Assembly (NCBI RefSeq): GCF_020005165.1
Contig: NZ_JAHCLT010000001.1
Coordinates: 248,001-312,000, forward strand
DNA from: Kangiella taiwanensis
Lineage (GTDB): Bacteria; Pseudomonadota; Gammaproteobacteria; Enterobacterales; Kangiellaceae
Length of the DNA: 64,000 bases
Direction of reading: 5' to 3'
Shown here: positions 1-9,036 of the stretch, one piece after another
How positions within the stretch are numbered: the first letter of the stretch is position 1
Layout: every line of letters begins with the position of its first letter
Translations under genes and position numbers: made by a program
The notes under the pieces: generated by a model
The model's database searches: none
Told to the model about the DNA's origin: nothing
The model's input: only the letters and a program-made list of their open reading frames with translations

Positions 1-737
1 AGGTCACGCACAAAGTCGGCAACCTTTTGTGTCGCCGTCATGATTTCCGTTTTCTTTTTTTCTCTTTCTTCGCCTTCTAGACCCTCTAGGTCCTTATCAT
101 CAGGTACTTGTACCGTGATGTTAACTGCCGTGACACTACTCTGAGGATTAATCATCCGATTCACGACTTGTGGCTCGTTGAGCACAATCTGTTCCAGCCG
201 TTCGAGTTGATCTTGCGACATCCCATCAATCATTTCGGGCGTTACCGACTCGTGCTCGCAAGTGCTATCGAAATCTGCTGATTTGGCTGGCACACAGAGT
301 AATGCCCCGACCAACATGTAGTCTTCATCCTCAGGCGTTACCCAAGTATGTTGATAATTAGTCACCGAATCGACACGTGTCGAATACGGTGTATGCCACG
401 CCTTTTCGGTCAGCCACTGGATGGTCTTCAGTGTTTCTTTGCTAAACACCCCACCCTCTTTTGGCGTTAATACGATCATGGCGTTATCGGCCTTATCGTA
501 AGTATCTTGAATATGGTCAAATGCCACTAGTTGAGGGTTATCTTCGGCGAAAAACACCCGATAATCAGGCTTTATCTCTAAAAACTTAGCTCCGTACATT
601 GCTCCAAAAAGGAGCAATAAAGACGCTATTAATACGAACCAGGGGTGATTAACTACAAAACGCCCAAACTTTACGGTACGTGTTTGTTGGTTGCTGTGCT
701 TTGAGATATTTTGTTCTTGATTGGTAGTTTTCGACAT
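1..737 (-). CDS. RND/MMPL-family exporter, 5' part only
   Basis: About 245 codons are visible and the gene runs off the left edge, so this is the N-terminal part. The ATG is the complement of 735-737. A short polar N-terminus is followed by one hydrophobic segment at about residues 28-50, then a long soluble loop that begins with a stretch resembling DYRVFFAEDNPQL, typical of the predicted RND-superfamily exporters of COG1033. These inner-membrane proteins have two six-helix halves, each with a large periplasmic loop, and usually export hydrophobic compounds using the proton gradient. Only helix 1 and most of loop 1 are present here. It is divergent from the DUF3703 gene and unrelated in position to the other exporter of this superfamily at 19857. 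Substrate unknown. Confidence 0.8.
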   Translation of the reverse strand, partial: MSKTTNQEQNISKHSNQQTRTVKFGRFVVNHPWFVLIASLLLLFGAMYGAKFLEIKPDYRVFFAEDNPQLVAFDHIQDTYDKADNAMIVLTPKEGGVFSKETLKTIQWLTEKAWHTPYSTRVDSVTNYQHTWVTPEDEDYMLVGALLCVPAKSADFDSTCEHESVTPEMIDGMSQDQLERLEQIVLNEPQVVNRMINPQSSVTAVNITVQVPDDKDLEGLEGEEREKKKTEIMTATQKVADFVRD

Positions 738-887
738 GAGATTCCCTCTCGCTTGCCATCAAAAGCCTAATTTGCGCCCGTGACAGGAGGTAAGAGCAGT
801 CAGTAAGTAGTGTTGCTATTTAATAACAAACCAACTAGTCTGTCAAACTACTGATGGACAAAATACTGGCTTAACCCTGGGACACTA

Positions 888-1226
888 ATGATCATGGAAA
901 CACTTGCTGAAAAGTTCCAATCTGAACTGACAAAAGGTAGGCAACTCTTTGAAAATAAAGACTATAATCGTGCTTTTCACCATTTTGAACGCGCCCATAT
1001 ATTAGGTCAGCCAAGTTATATCAGGCACGTCAGAAGCCATTATTGGATGCTACGTGTCGGACTAAAAATAATCGACTTTCGTGAAGTTGTAGGACAAATT
1101 ATTCGGATTCTGGGGTCAGCAGGCTCACTTTTCGGCAAATACCCGGTTGGCAATACTGGCGGCGCGAACGTTTCACCCTTTAAACCCATGCCGATTCCCG
1201 ATGACCTAAAGCCCTATTTGGAGTAG
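888..1226 (+). CDS. DUF3703 family protein
   Basis: A 112-residue soluble protein. The signature of DUF3703 is clear: an FEHFERAHxLGQ-like stretch (here HHFERAHILGQ), a conserved H..HY/WWML, and a C-terminal PVGNTGGANVS followed by PMPIPDDL. The role of the family is not established; members are often found near metal-resistance genes, which is not the case here. Two in-frame ATGs lie 6 bp apart (888 and 894) and no strong ribosome binding site decides between them. It stands alone between a divergent exporter and the DUF1415 gene 89 bp downstream, so it could be co-transcribed with the latter. Confidence 0.85.
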   Translation: MIMETLAEKFQSELTKGRQLFENKDYNRAFHHFERAHILGQPSYIRHVRSHYWMLRVGLKIIDFREVVGQIIRILGSAGSLFGKYPVGNTGGANVSPFKPMPIPDDLKPYLE

Positions 1227-1315
1227 CGCCTTTTTTTGAAAGCCTAAACTACTGAGCAAGACTCAAGAACTCGCAGTTTGCTATAATCCCTACATCCAAA
1301 CAGCATAAGAACACC

Positions 1316-1885
1316 ATGACAGACCTACCCGTTGAAAATATTATCGCCAGCACTCGTTATTGGCTTTCTCAGACCGTTATTGGTTATAACTTCTGCCCTT
1401 TTGCCCGACGCGAATTTGTTCGAAATACCATTAACTACACAGTATCGTCGTCGAATAGTATCGAACCTGTGCTTTATGAGCTGGTCGATGAGCTCACAAC
1501 CTTAGAGCAAAACCCCAACATCGAAACCATACTCATCATACTGCCACAAGGTTTCAATTCCTTTGATGATTACTTAGATTTAGTCGATTACAGTAACCAA
1601 CTACTTGAACGGCTCGAATACACTGGCGTCTATCAAATCGCTACTTTCCATCCTGATTACTGTTTTGACGGCCTTGAAACCGATGATCCGGCTAACTATA
1701 CCAATCGTTCACCCTATCCTATGCTCCATATTCTTCGCGAAGCCAGCCTCGACCGTGCCTTGGACAATTACGATGACCCCGAATCTATTCCAGAAAATAA
1801 CATCAAGCTGGCCAGAGAAAAGGGGGGCGCTACCTTCAAAGATATTTTAAAACGGTCACTTAAGACAAAGCCTGAGTCACTTTAG
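1316..1885 (+). CDS. DUF1415 family protein
   Basis: A 189-residue cytoplasmic protein. Family recognition rests on the N-terminal STRYWLSQTVIGYNFCPFA block, on an FHPDYCFDG motif near residue 110, and on the RSPYPMLHILRE segment, all typical of DUF1415. No enzymatic role is established for this family; the conserved Cys, His and Asp residues suggest, but do not prove, a catalytic or metal site. Its last 26 bases overlap the 3' end of the convergent uracil-DNA glycosylase-like gene, so the two stop regions are encoded on opposite strands of the same DNA. Confidence 0.85.
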   Translation: MTDLPVENIIASTRYWLSQTVIGYNFCPFARREFVRNTINYTVSSSNSIEPVLYELVDELTTLEQNPNIETILIILPQGFNSFDDYLDLVDYSNQLLERLEYTGVYQIATFHPDYCFDGLETDDPANYTNRSPYPMLHILREASLDRALDNYDDPESIPENNIKLAREKGGATFKDILKRSLKTKPESL

Positions 1886-2480
1886 CCCGCAACTCGGGCA
1901 ATACCTCTTTTTCAAACCACGGATTCTTCTTTAACCAAATATTATTGCGCGGGCTAGGATGCGGAAGAGGGAAGTAAGTTAATGACTTTTCGATACCATT
2001 ACTCTCTTTTTCACTACTTTTAATATCTATTTGCTGGTATTTATTCCAATTTTTCACAACTGGAGTTATTGCTTGTGATTTCTTAATACCTAAATGCCAA
2101 TGCAACGCATATTGTCCGATCACCACCACCAGCTCTAGCTTTGATAACTTACTCAAGAGTTCATGTTGCCAGGTTTCTGCACAAATTGGGCGAGGAGGGA
2201 GATCGCCTGACTTACCTTTTCCTGGATAACAAAAGCCCATCGGCAATATGGCGAACTGACTATCATCGTAAAATACGTCTTCGCTAACACCAAGCCACTC
2301 ACGGAGCCTTACACCGCTAGCATCGTCGAAAGGGCGACCGCGTTGGTGAGTGATTTGCCCCGGTGCTTGGCCAGCAATCAAAATTTTTGCATCAGGACTG
2401 AACTGGAAGATCGGTTTAGGCCCAAGGGGTAAGTCCTCACAGATAGTACAAGCCCTAACTTTATCCTTTATACCCTTCAT
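1860..2480 (-). CDS. Uracil-DNA glycosylase superfamily protein
   Basis: A 206-residue protein of the uracil-DNA glycosylase fold. A CTIC pair lies near the N-terminus, the GQAPG motif (GEAPG in family 4) near residue 37, a GRPFDDASG loop follows, and an HPSPRN motif sits near the C-terminus where the UDG leucine-loop histidine belongs. This group (COG1573-like) is thought to act on DNA or related nucleic acid, but the small bacterial branch is not well characterised. It starts 1 bp after the pseudouridine synthase stop, so the two form an operon. The 3' end overlaps the convergent DUF1415 gene by 26 bp. Confidence 0.8.
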   Translation of the reverse strand: MKGIKDKVRACTICEDLPLGPKPIFQFSPDAKILIAGQAPGQITHQRGRPFDDASGVRLREWLGVSEDVFYDDSQFAILPMGFCYPGKGKSGDLPPRPICAETWQHELLSKLSKLELVVVIGQYALHWHLGIKKSQAITPVVKNWNKYQQIDIKSSEKESNGIEKSLTYFPLPHPSPRNNIWLKKNPWFEKEVLPELRAKVTQALS

Positions 2481-2481
2481 A

Positions 2482-3312
2482 CTACACCAGGCTATAAGAC
2501 CTCATTTCACCGAAAATAGGGCATCTAAACGACAATTTAACCGCTTTTAGCTGCAGATCGGCATCATTTTCTTCTGCTTCCCCGTGCAGTCGATCACCAA
2601 TAATAGGGCAACCCAAGCTGGCCAGGTGCCTTCTAATTTGGTGCTTGCGTCCCGTTTCAATTCGAACTTCTACTAAACTATTCACGCCCTCATGCGACAA
2701 TTCGCGGGCATGACTGACAGCGGGCTTACCGTCTATGGGTTTGCTGACAGTGACTTCCTGCTGTGGTAACTTACCAACAATACTCGCTTGATAGATCTTT
2801 TCGACTTCTCGCTTGGCAAACATCTGGGATAAGGCGGCAGCCGCTTTTTTATTGTGCGCAAGCACCATCAAACCCGATGCAGCACGATCCAGCCGGTGTA
2901 CGACATAGGTTTGACGGTTAAAGTCAAAGTATTGCTCAACCAACCGCCCCATCGAACAGTGATCACCCCACTTAGAACCTTGCGCCCAAACGCCATAAGG
3001 CTTATTCCACACCGAATAGTCACCTTCATCGGCAACCAGCTCTGGCATCTGGACCGTTTCGGCTAGTACTCCTTGGTTATAGTATAGGAACAGCTGATCG
3101 CCTTCTTTTATTTTGCTGTTTTTGCGACGGATAGGGCGTGCTGATCCTGTTTTATCTTTATTCTTCGATAGCCACACAGCACCTTTGGTCATGGCATCTT
3201 TTATTTTCTGCTTTGACAAACCGCTCTCAGAAGCTAATAATTCAAGCGGATTTTGTTCAGATGATGTGACTGGAACCTGCAGTTCAATTATTGATGATTC
3301 GGTTTCTATCAT
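2482..3312 (-). CDS. RluA-family RNA pseudouridine synthase
   Basis: A 276-residue enzyme that isomerises uridine to pseudouridine in rRNA or tRNA. The catalytic motif HRLDRAASG is present near residue 140 (the Asp is the nucleophile), followed by the family blocks KIYQA and GRKHQIRRHLASLGCPIIGDRLHG. The N-terminal third looks like a short S4-type RNA-binding domain (SKQKIKDAMTKGAVWL). Which RluA paralogue this is, and so which uridine it modifies, cannot be told from sequence alone. The start codon is only 21 bp from the divergent rsmJ start. It is the first gene of a two-gene operon with the UDG-like gene. Confidence 0.9.
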   Translation of the reverse strand: MIETESSIIELQVPVTSSEQNPLELLASESGLSKQKIKDAMTKGAVWLSKNKDKTGSARPIRRKNSKIKEGDQLFLYYNQGVLAETVQMPELVADEGDYSVWNKPYGVWAQGSKWGDHCSMGRLVEQYFDFNRQTYVVHRLDRAASGLMVLAHNKKAAAALSQMFAKREVEKIYQASIVGKLPQQEVTVSKPIDGKPAVSHARELSHEGVNSLVEVRIETGRKHQIRRHLASLGCPIIGDRLHGEAEENDADLQLKAVKLSFRCPIFGEMRSYSLV

Positions 3313-3333
3313 ATTGAATATATTAACTTTTTA

Positions 3334-4137
3334 ATGTTTATTGGTAGGCCATTAGTGACCGCAAACGTTGCTTTCTTTTCCAGACCAAGCGCACCCGAAG
3401 CTCCTAGTTTACTCAGGGAGCTACCCTCTGTCACTGATGAAAGCCTGCTAACTGATTACGACGGTTATTTTCATTATCAAGAGTCCGACTCTACCTTATT
3501 ACTTACCTTTAGTGCTGTGCTCGATAATCATGTAGCTAGTCTCAACCTTGATTTAACCTCTGGTAAAATCGCCTATCGGCGTCAGCATGGAGGAGGGCGC
3601 AAGCAACACATCGCTAAAGCCTGTGGCCTAAAGCATAACTGGAACCCTTCAATTCTTGATGCTACCGCCGGCTTAGGACGCGATGCCGCTGAGCTACGCA
3701 GTCTAGGTTGCTCGTTACGCATGATCGAGCGTTCGCCCTATGTCGCCAGCTTACTAGAGGATGCGATTCAGCGTGCACGCCTCTCTCACGCGGAGCTATT
3801 CCAAACAGATTTTTCATTGCATCAAGGCCAGTCCGCGCAAATGATCCAGCGTCTGAGCCAGCAACAGCAACCTGACATTATCTACCTTGACCCCATGTTC
3901 CCACCAAAATCGAAGTCAGCGGCGGTGAAAAAAGACATGCGCTTAGTCAAACTCTTAGTGGGAAACGATCCAGATGCAGACGAACTCTTGCCAGCGGCTT
4001 TAGAACACGCAAAATACCGTGTCGTGGTTAAACGCCCTAGCTATGCGCCGCACCTTAACAATAAGAAACCCTCGATGAGCATTGAAAGCAAAGGCAATCG
4101 TTTTGACGTTTATGTGTTATCATCGCCAGAACTCTAA
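3334..4137 (+). CDS. rsmJ: 16S rRNA (guanine1516-N2)-methyltransferase RsmJ
   Basis: A 267-residue SAM-dependent methyltransferase that methylates G1516 of 16S rRNA. Recognition: the RQHGGGRKQ block, [18 protein letters not shown] (SAM-binding motif I), YLDPMFPPK (catalytic NPPY-like motif IV), [13 protein letters not shown] and VVKRPSYAP, all in the order of RsmJ. The start is uncertain: the ATG at 3334 has no ribosome binding site, whereas an in-frame GTG at 3355 is preceded at good distance by GGTAGG and would give a protein 7 residues shorter. Codons before 3355 may therefore be untranslated leader. Divergent from the pseudouridine synthase gene. Confidence 0.93.
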   Translation: MFIGRPLVTANVAFFSRPSAPEAPSLLRELPSVTDESLLTDYDGYFHYQESDSTLLLTFSAVLDNHVASLNLDLTSGKIAYRRQHGGGRKQHIAKACGLKHNWNPSILDATAGLGRDAAELRSLGCSLRMIERSPYVASLLEDAIQRARLSHAELFQTDFSLHQGQSAQMIQRLSQQQQPDIIYLDPMFPPKSKSAAVKKDMRLVKLLVGNDPDADELLPAALEHAKYRVVVKRPSYAPHLNNKKPSMSIESKGNRFDVYVLSSPEL

Positions 4138-4157
4138 ACTTTAATCCTTTCACAACA

Positions 4158-4442
4158 ATGAAAACTGCCGCAGCCCTACACATATTGGTTAAGACGGAAT
4201 CCGAAGCGAACGCTTTAAAAGCAAAAATAGAGAAGGGTGCTAATTTTTCGGATCTAGCAAAAAAGCACTCTATGTGCCCCTCCAAAAAGCAAGGGGGTGA
4301 TCTCGGTGAGTTCAAAAAAGGCGCTATGGTGAAACCTTTTGACCAAGCAGTTTTTAGCAAAGGCAGCGATGATAAATCGGTCATTGGCCCGGTTAAAACC
4401 CGATTTGGTTATCACTTGATTCGGGTTTTATACACCAGTTAA
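4158..4442 (+). CDS. ppiC: Parvulin-type peptidyl-prolyl isomerase PpiC
   Basis: A 94-residue stand-alone parvulin domain that catalyses cis-trans isomerisation of peptidyl-prolyl bonds in the cytoplasm. No signal peptide. Seen: AALHILV at the N-terminus, [13 protein letters not shown], the GGDLGEF turn, a Phe in the [10 protein letters not shown] block, and the C-terminal FGYHLIRV. Length and motifs match PpiC (E. coli 93 residues). It sits 20 bp after rsmJ, so it may be read through from it, and 10 bp from the convergent rsmD stop. Confidence 0.95.
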   Translation: MKTAAALHILVKTESEANALKAKIEKGANFSDLAKKHSMCPSKKQGGDLGEFKKGAMVKPFDQAVFSKGSDDKSVIGPVKTRFGYHLIRVLYTS

Positions 4443-4452
4443 CTCTCAACAG

Positions 4453-5058
4453 TTAAAGTATTCGGTATAATCGATATTGCAGTTGCCCTGCTTTTTTATC
4501 TTTGAGTAGATCCCAGCCCTCAGGTATGTCTAGTTCTAAACCTTGCTCTATTTCTAGGTAAACTAATGTGCCTGAGCCTAGCAAGTTAGTATGTGCCAAC
4601 TTACCTAGAACCTCTTGTGCCATGCCCCTGTGGAAAGGTGGGTCGAGAAAAATGATGTCATAAGGCTGAGCGTCTTTGTCAATAAACTGTTTTGCGTCTT
4701 GATGGATAACGTCACCGTCATCAGCTTCCAACACGCCTAAATTGGTTTCCAACTGTCGCACTGCTTTTTTATTAAGCTCCACAAAATCGACATGTGTCGC
4801 TCCACGCGATAACGCTTCGATCCCGATAGCACCTGAGCCGGCAAATAAATCTAAGCAACGCGCTCCACGCACCTCACTTTGTAACCAGTTAAACAAAGTT
4901 TCACGGATACGATCCAAACTGGGCCGCAAGCCTTCAACCTCAATAAATTTCAGCTTTCGACCTTTCCACTGACCGCCAATAATTCGAAACTGACCGCTCT
5001 TGTTTGGTTTTTTTGTGCTACGACGTTCATCGCTAAAAAATTTATCACGATTAGCCAT
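4453..5058 (-). CDS. rsmD: 16S rRNA (guanine966-N2)-methyltransferase RsmD
   Basis: A 201-residue SAM-dependent rRNA methyltransferase. Seen in order: a basic N-terminal extension of about 20 residues, RIIGGQWKGRKL, RPSLDRIRETLFNWL, the SAM-binding LDLFAGSGAIGIEALSRGA, and the catalytic LDPPF motif. It modifies G966 in the small subunit. It is divergent from ftsY, an arrangement also found in E. coli, with 102 bp between them in which promoters for both must lie. Confidence 0.95.
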   Translation of the reverse strand: MANRDKFFSDERRSTKKPNKSGQFRIIGGQWKGRKLKFIEVEGLRPSLDRIRETLFNWLQSEVRGARCLDLFAGSGAIGIEALSRGATHVDFVELNKKAVRQLETNLGVLEADDGDVIHQDAKQFIDKDAQPYDIIFLDPPFHRGMAQEVLGKLAHTNLLGSGTLVYLEIEQGLELDIPEGWDLLKDKKAGQLQYRLYRIL

Positions 5059-5160
5059 AAGTTCCTCTACCGCTAGGTAAAAAGCTGACGCTTGCTTGTC
5101 TAAAATGATAGGATAGCGCTTTTATTGTGTTGAATAAATAGATAAGGTTCTGATCCGCTC

Positions 5161-6525
5161 ATGAGCGATAACAAATCTAAAAAACGTGGCCTCTTTGGCT
5201 GGTTTGGTAAGAAAGAAGACGAACTTAGCAAAGAATCTAACAGTCACTTCTCACCTGAAGAATTAGAGGAAAAGCTGGAGCAGGCTGAAGAAGCCCTTGA
5301 GCATGCTATCGAACAGGACTTGGAAGGACAGCTCGACACTGAGCAAACTGATTCTGAGAAAAGCGATGCTCAAAAGGCGACGGAAAGTGATTCCATTGAA
5401 CAGGAATCTCCTCAAGTAAAAGATCAGCCCGTAACAACCGAATCTATCCACGATAACCCGACTCCAGATCTGACAGATCGTGATAATCAATCGGATGAAC
5501 CCGTCGATATCACTGAAGAGATAGACTCTATCCCAGAGCCAGCCCGCCCCGTTACTGCCGAAGAGACTCAAGAGAAACCGAGTAAAAAAGGTTTTTTCTC
5601 GCGGCTGAAAAGCGGTCTCAGCAAAACTCGCACCCAGCTCACCAGCGGAATTGCTGATCTGGTTCTTGGTAGCAAGCAAATTGATGACGACCTTCTTGAA
5701 GACATCGAAACGCAGTTGTTAATGGCGGATGTTGGCGTCGAAGCAACTCGCCGTATTATTGACGATTTAACGGAAAAGTCTGAGCGTAAAGAACTTAAAG
5801 ACGCTCAAGCCTTAATGGACAGATTGCGTCTACTGCTTTCAGATATTCTTGAGCCTTGTAGTGCTCCGTTGGAGTTAACTCACAAACCGCACGTTATTTT
5901 AATGGTCGGCGTAAATGGCGTTGGTAAAACCACGACCATTGGCAAGCTCGCTAAGAAATTCCAACAAGAAGGCAAATCTGTGATGCTGGCCGCAGGCGAT
6001 ACCTTCCGTGCAGCAGCGGTTGAGCAGCTGCAAGTCTGGGGTGAACGCAATAATATTCATGTCACGGCCCAACATACTGGCGCCGACAGCGCTTCCGTAA
6101 TCTTTGATGCATTACAATCTGCACAACGTCGCCAGATTGACGTATTGATCGCCGATACCGCAGGACGTTTACATACTAAGTCCAACTTGATGGACGAGTT
6201 AGCGAAAGTGAAGCGTGTCATGCAAAAGCTTGACCCAGGCGCGCCACATGAAGTGATGTTGGTGGTCGATGCTGGGACAGGTCAAAATGCACTGAATCAA
6301 GCAGAACATTTCCACAAATCGATTAATTTGACTGGTGTCACGATCACAAAACTGGATGGAACCGCAAAAGGTGGTATTATCTTTGCATTGGCGGATAAGT
6401 TACAGATTCCTATCCGCTTTATTGGCGTCGGCGAGGGCATCGACGACTTGCGTGAGTTTAATGCAGGCGACTTTATTGAGGCCTTGTTTACATCAGAGAA
6501 CAATAGTGAGTCGTCGCCAGAGTAA
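5161..6525 (+). CDS. ftsY: Signal recognition particle receptor FtsY
   Basis: A 454-residue GTPase, the membrane receptor of the signal recognition particle that delivers nascent inner-membrane proteins to SecYEG. Residues 1 to about 145 form the acidic, Glu/Asp/Ser-rich A domain with an amphipathic basic start (KKRGLFGWFGKK) thought to contact lipid. The N domain follows, then the G domain with GVNGVGKTTTIGKLA (G1), DTFRAAAVEQL, DTAGRLHTK (G3) and TKLDGTAKGG (G4). First gene of ftsY-ftsE-ftsX; the next start is 28 bp downstream. Confidence 0.97.
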   Translation: MSDNKSKKRGLFGWFGKKEDELSKESNSHFSPEELEEKLEQAEEALEHAIEQDLEGQLDTEQTDSEKSDAQKATESDSIEQESPQVKDQPVTTESIHDNPTPDLTDRDNQSDEPVDITEEIDSIPEPARPVTAEETQEKPSKKGFFSRLKSGLSKTRTQLTSGIADLVLGSKQIDDDLLEDIETQLLMADVGVEATRRIIDDLTEKSERKELKDAQALMDRLRLLLSDILEPCSAPLELTHKPHVILMVGVNGVGKTTTIGKLAKKFQQEGKSVMLAAGDTFRAAAVEQLQVWGERNNIHVTAQHTGADSASVIFDALQSAQRRQIDVLIADTAGRLHTKSNLMDELAKVKRVMQKLDPGAPHEVMLVVDAGTGQNALNQAEHFHKSINLTGVTITKLDGTAKGGIIFALADKLQIPIRFIGVGEGIDDLREFNAGDFIEALFTSENNSESSPE

Positions 6526-6553
6526 TCCATCAATAGGAATGTAATAACTATAA

Positions 6554-7234
6554 ATGATTGAATTCCATCAGGTTTTTAAGCGTTACGAAGGTGGTCACGA
6601 GGCCCTAAAAGGCGTTAGCTTTGGCTTGCCTCGTGGCGAAATGGCTTTTTTAACCGGCCACAGTGGTGCGGGAAAAAGTACACTTTTAAAGTTAATTGCA
6701 CTGATGGAACGCCCAACACGTGGGCAAATCATTCTTGATGATATCAATATTTCTAACGTCAAAGATCGCCAAATTCCCTATCATCGTCGTAAGATTGGCA
6801 TGATTTTTCAAGATCATCGTCTGCTGTTCGACAGAACCGTTTACGATAATGTTGCTCTGCCATTAATCATAGCTGGTGTCTCCGACCGCGATATTCCAAA
6901 ACGAGTACGCGCAGCTTTAGATAAAGTCGGTTTGCTAAATAAAGAGCGTCAGTTGCCAATTCAATTATCTGGCGGTGAGCAACAACGTGTTGGAATCGCC
7001 CGTGCCGTGGTTAACAAACCTCCACTGCTTCTTGCTGATGAGCCCACCGGTAACTTAGATCCAGAGCTGTCGGAAGATATTATGAACCTCTTTGCACAGT
7101 TCAACCAGGTTGGCGTCAGCGTACTTATAGCTTCGCATGACTTGGGACTGATAGCTCGAATGAAGCATCCTTTAATTACCTTGAAAGAAGGTCGCGCTAT
7201 CCGCAATGAATTAGCCGAGGTGGATTTCGCATGA
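6554..7234 (+). CDS. ftsE: Cell division ATP-binding protein FtsE
   Basis: A 226-residue ABC ATPase that with FtsX forms the divisome-associated complex controlling septal peptidoglycan hydrolases. Seen: Walker A GHSGAGKST, Q-loop in FQDHRLL, signature LSGGEQQRVGIARA, Walker B LLLADEPTGNLD, and the switch His in SHDLGLI. Length is typical. Its last four bases overlap the ftsX start (ATGA), which indicates translational coupling and 1:1 production. Confidence 0.97.
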   Translation: MIEFHQVFKRYEGGHEALKGVSFGLPRGEMAFLTGHSGAGKSTLLKLIALMERPTRGQIILDDINISNVKDRQIPYHRRKIGMIFQDHRLLFDRTVYDNVALPLIIAGVSDRDIPKRVRAALDKVGLLNKERQLPIQLSGGEQQRVGIARAVVNKPPLLLADEPTGNLDPELSEDIMNLFAQFNQVGVSVLIASHDLGLIARMKHPLITLKEGRAIRNELAEVDFA

Positions 7235-8202
7235 GTCCATCACGAAAATCTAGCGCTACCAGCTATAAAATCAGCTTCCGTGACCGTTTTCGAACAGCCC
7301 TAAAGCTCCACAAAGAAAATAGCATCCAAACCCTGCTGGATATCTTGCGCCAGCCTACGAATAGCCTGATGACCATCTTGGTGCTGGCTATTGCTCTTGC
7401 GCTCCCTTCAGCTTTCTATTTATTCATGACCAATGCCAAAGCAGTCTCTCAGTCTTGGGATGGTGGCGTAAAGATGGCGCTTTACTTAGACGATTCAACA
7501 ACCGAGAAGCAAGCGCAAGACCTGTTAACTCAGCTCAATCTACGGCCTGAATTTAAGCAAGTGACTTTTGTCAGTAAAGAAGATGCGTTAACTGAATTTA
7601 AAGACTACTCTGGCTTTGGTGATGCACTGGACTATCTTGACAATAATCCCATGCCTTTCACTATCACGTTAGAGCCTACCAGCTCCTTCAGTGATCCAGA
7701 GCAACTTGAGGCGCTAGCCCAAGAGCTTGCGGGACTTCAACAAGTCGATCAAGCCAAGCTGGATAGTGACTGGATTAAGAAATACAACTCTATTCTCGAT
7801 ATTTCAGAGCAAATCGCTACATTTGTAAGCGCGATGCTCGCGCTTGGCGTTTTATTAATTGTTGGCAATACCATTCGCTTAGCCATTCTCAACCGCCGTG
7901 AAGAAATTCAAGTGATCAAACTGGTCGGTGCTACCGATGCCTTTATTCGACGCCCTTTCTTGTATGCGGGTTTTTGGTACGGGCTCATCGCAGCCCTGTT
8001 AGCGGCATTGATGGTCAATATCGTGTTCGTTTTGCTTAAGCAGTCCACCAGCCAACTCGCCCAACTCTATAGCAGTGAGTTCTCTTTGCTTGGCTTGGCG
8101 CCCAGCTTCACTCTTGGTCTACTGGTCATTGGTGCTTTGCTTGGTTTAACGGGTGCCTGGGTCTCCGTGCGCAAACATCTAAAAGACATTAATCCTCAGT
8201 AG
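7231..8202 (+). CDS. ftsX: Cell division protein FtsX
   Basis: A 323-residue inner-membrane partner of FtsE. A basic cytoplasmic N-terminus is followed by a first membrane helix at about residues 48-70, a periplasmic domain of about 120 residues, and three further helices in the C-terminal half (around residues 195-215, 245-270 and 285-310). The region between helices 2 and 3 holds the conserved RREEIQVIKLVGATDAFIRRPF, the FtsX/MacB-type cytoplasmic loop. The periplasmic loop would contact the amidase activator. Overlaps ftsE by 4 bp. The gene ends 60 bp before a hairpin that may terminate the operon. Confidence 0.95.
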   Translation: MSPSRKSSATSYKISFRDRFRTALKLHKENSIQTLLDILRQPTNSLMTILVLAIALALPSAFYLFMTNAKAVSQSWDGGVKMALYLDDSTTEKQAQDLLTQLNLRPEFKQVTFVSKEDALTEFKDYSGFGDALDYLDNNPMPFTITLEPTSSFSDPEQLEALAQELAGLQQVDQAKLDSDWIKKYNSILDISEQIATFVSAMLALGVLLIVGNTIRLAILNRREEIQVIKLVGATDAFIRRPFLYAGFWYGLIAALLAALMVNIVFVLLKQSTSQLAQLYSSEFSLLGLAPSFTLGLLVIGALLGLTGAWVSVRKHLKDINPQ

Positions 8203-8262
8203 CCCTATCCACTGCTGCAACTATTTACTGGCTAAATAGTCAATATTGATACTATGCATTTG

Positions 8263-8300
8263 ATAGATGGCGCTAACCTTGATAAAAATAGCGCATCTAT
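8263..8300 (+). terminator. Hairpin between ftsX and yceI (candidate terminator or leader structure)
   Basis: Arms at 8263-8275 and 8289-8300 pair over 12 bp with one bulged G and are followed by the T-rich ttatttata. It could end the ftsYEX transcript, or form the 5' leader of the yceI mRNA. A weak promoter-like pair (TTTACT at 8224, GATACT at 8248, 18 bp apart) just upstream would put the hairpin in the leader. Confidence 0.4.
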
Positions 8301-8324
8301 TTATTTATAAGCAAAGGAACCACC

Positions 8325-8903
8325 ATGAAAAAATCCATCGCTACTGCACTAATGACAGCTGCTTTGACTTTCTCTACAGTTTCTTCGGCAAAACCTGTTG
8401 AATATGAGTTTGATACGGTTCATAGCCAGATTATATTCAAAATTAACCACTTAGGGTTTTCGAATTCGTTTGGTAAGTTCCCAACTTTCCGTGGTGAGCT
8501 AACGTTTGACCAAGACGACTGGTCTAACTCATCGACCAAGGTTGAAATCAAAGCAGCCTCTATCGACCTTGAGAACAAAAAGTGGAACGATCACATGAAG
8601 AATGCTGATTTTTTCCACGTCGATAAATATTCAAAGTTGAGCTTCAACAGCACCAAGCTTGAGAAAACAGGTGACAATACGGGTGTTTTGCATGGTGATC
8701 TGACTATTTTGGATAAAACACACCCTGTCAGCTTAGACGTTACTCTAAACAAAGCAGGCATTCATCCAATGTCGGAACAGCAACATGTCGGTTTTTCTGC
8801 TCGTGGCACGATTAAGCGCTCAGAGTGGGGCATGACTTATGGTGTTCCTGCTGTAGCTGACGACGTTCACATCATTATTGAAGTTGAAGCATCTGCTAAG
8901 TAA
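8325..8903 (+). CDS. YceI family periplasmic lipocalin-like protein
   Basis: A 192-residue exported protein with a clear signal peptide (basic MKKS start, hydrophobic core, probable cleavage after SSA near residue 22). The mature part has the YceI pattern: FDTVHSQIIFKINHLGFS at the start, GELTFDQDDW, a KNADFFHVDKY-like block and GDLTILDKTHPVSLDV. Members bind polyisoprenoid or related lipids in a beta-barrel and are often stress- or pH-induced; the ligand here is unknown. A good ribosome binding site (AAAGGA) lies before the ATG. It separates ftsX from rpoH, which are neighbours in E. coli. Confidence 0.92.
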   Translation: MKKSIATALMTAALTFSTVSSAKPVEYEFDTVHSQIIFKINHLGFSNSFGKFPTFRGELTFDQDDWSNSSTKVEIKAASIDLENKKWNDHMKNADFFHVDKYSKLSFNSTKLEKTGDNTGVLHGDLTILDKTHPVSLDVTLNKAGIHPMSEQQHVGFSARGTIKRSEWGMTYGVPAVADDVHIIIEVEASAK

Positions 8904-9027
8904 TTGATTTTTTTATTCATAGCTTGGGTTCTATTGGTGGCTGGCTTGTGCCAGTCACACTTTCGATCAAAACCCCGTGTTTATTGACATTTCTTTACCT
9001 CAATTTTGATCATAAGGCTGAAACTTT

Positions 9028-9036
9028 TGCTATATT
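9028..9036 (+). promoter_or_regulatory. Candidate extended -10 promoter of rpoH
   Basis: TG-C-TATATT matches an extended -10 element. A TTGATC at 9006-9011 could act as a weak -35 with 19 bp spacing. Transcription would start near 9043, inside the first CIRCE operator, which is the expected geometry for repression. Assigned by eye only. Confidence 0.4.
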
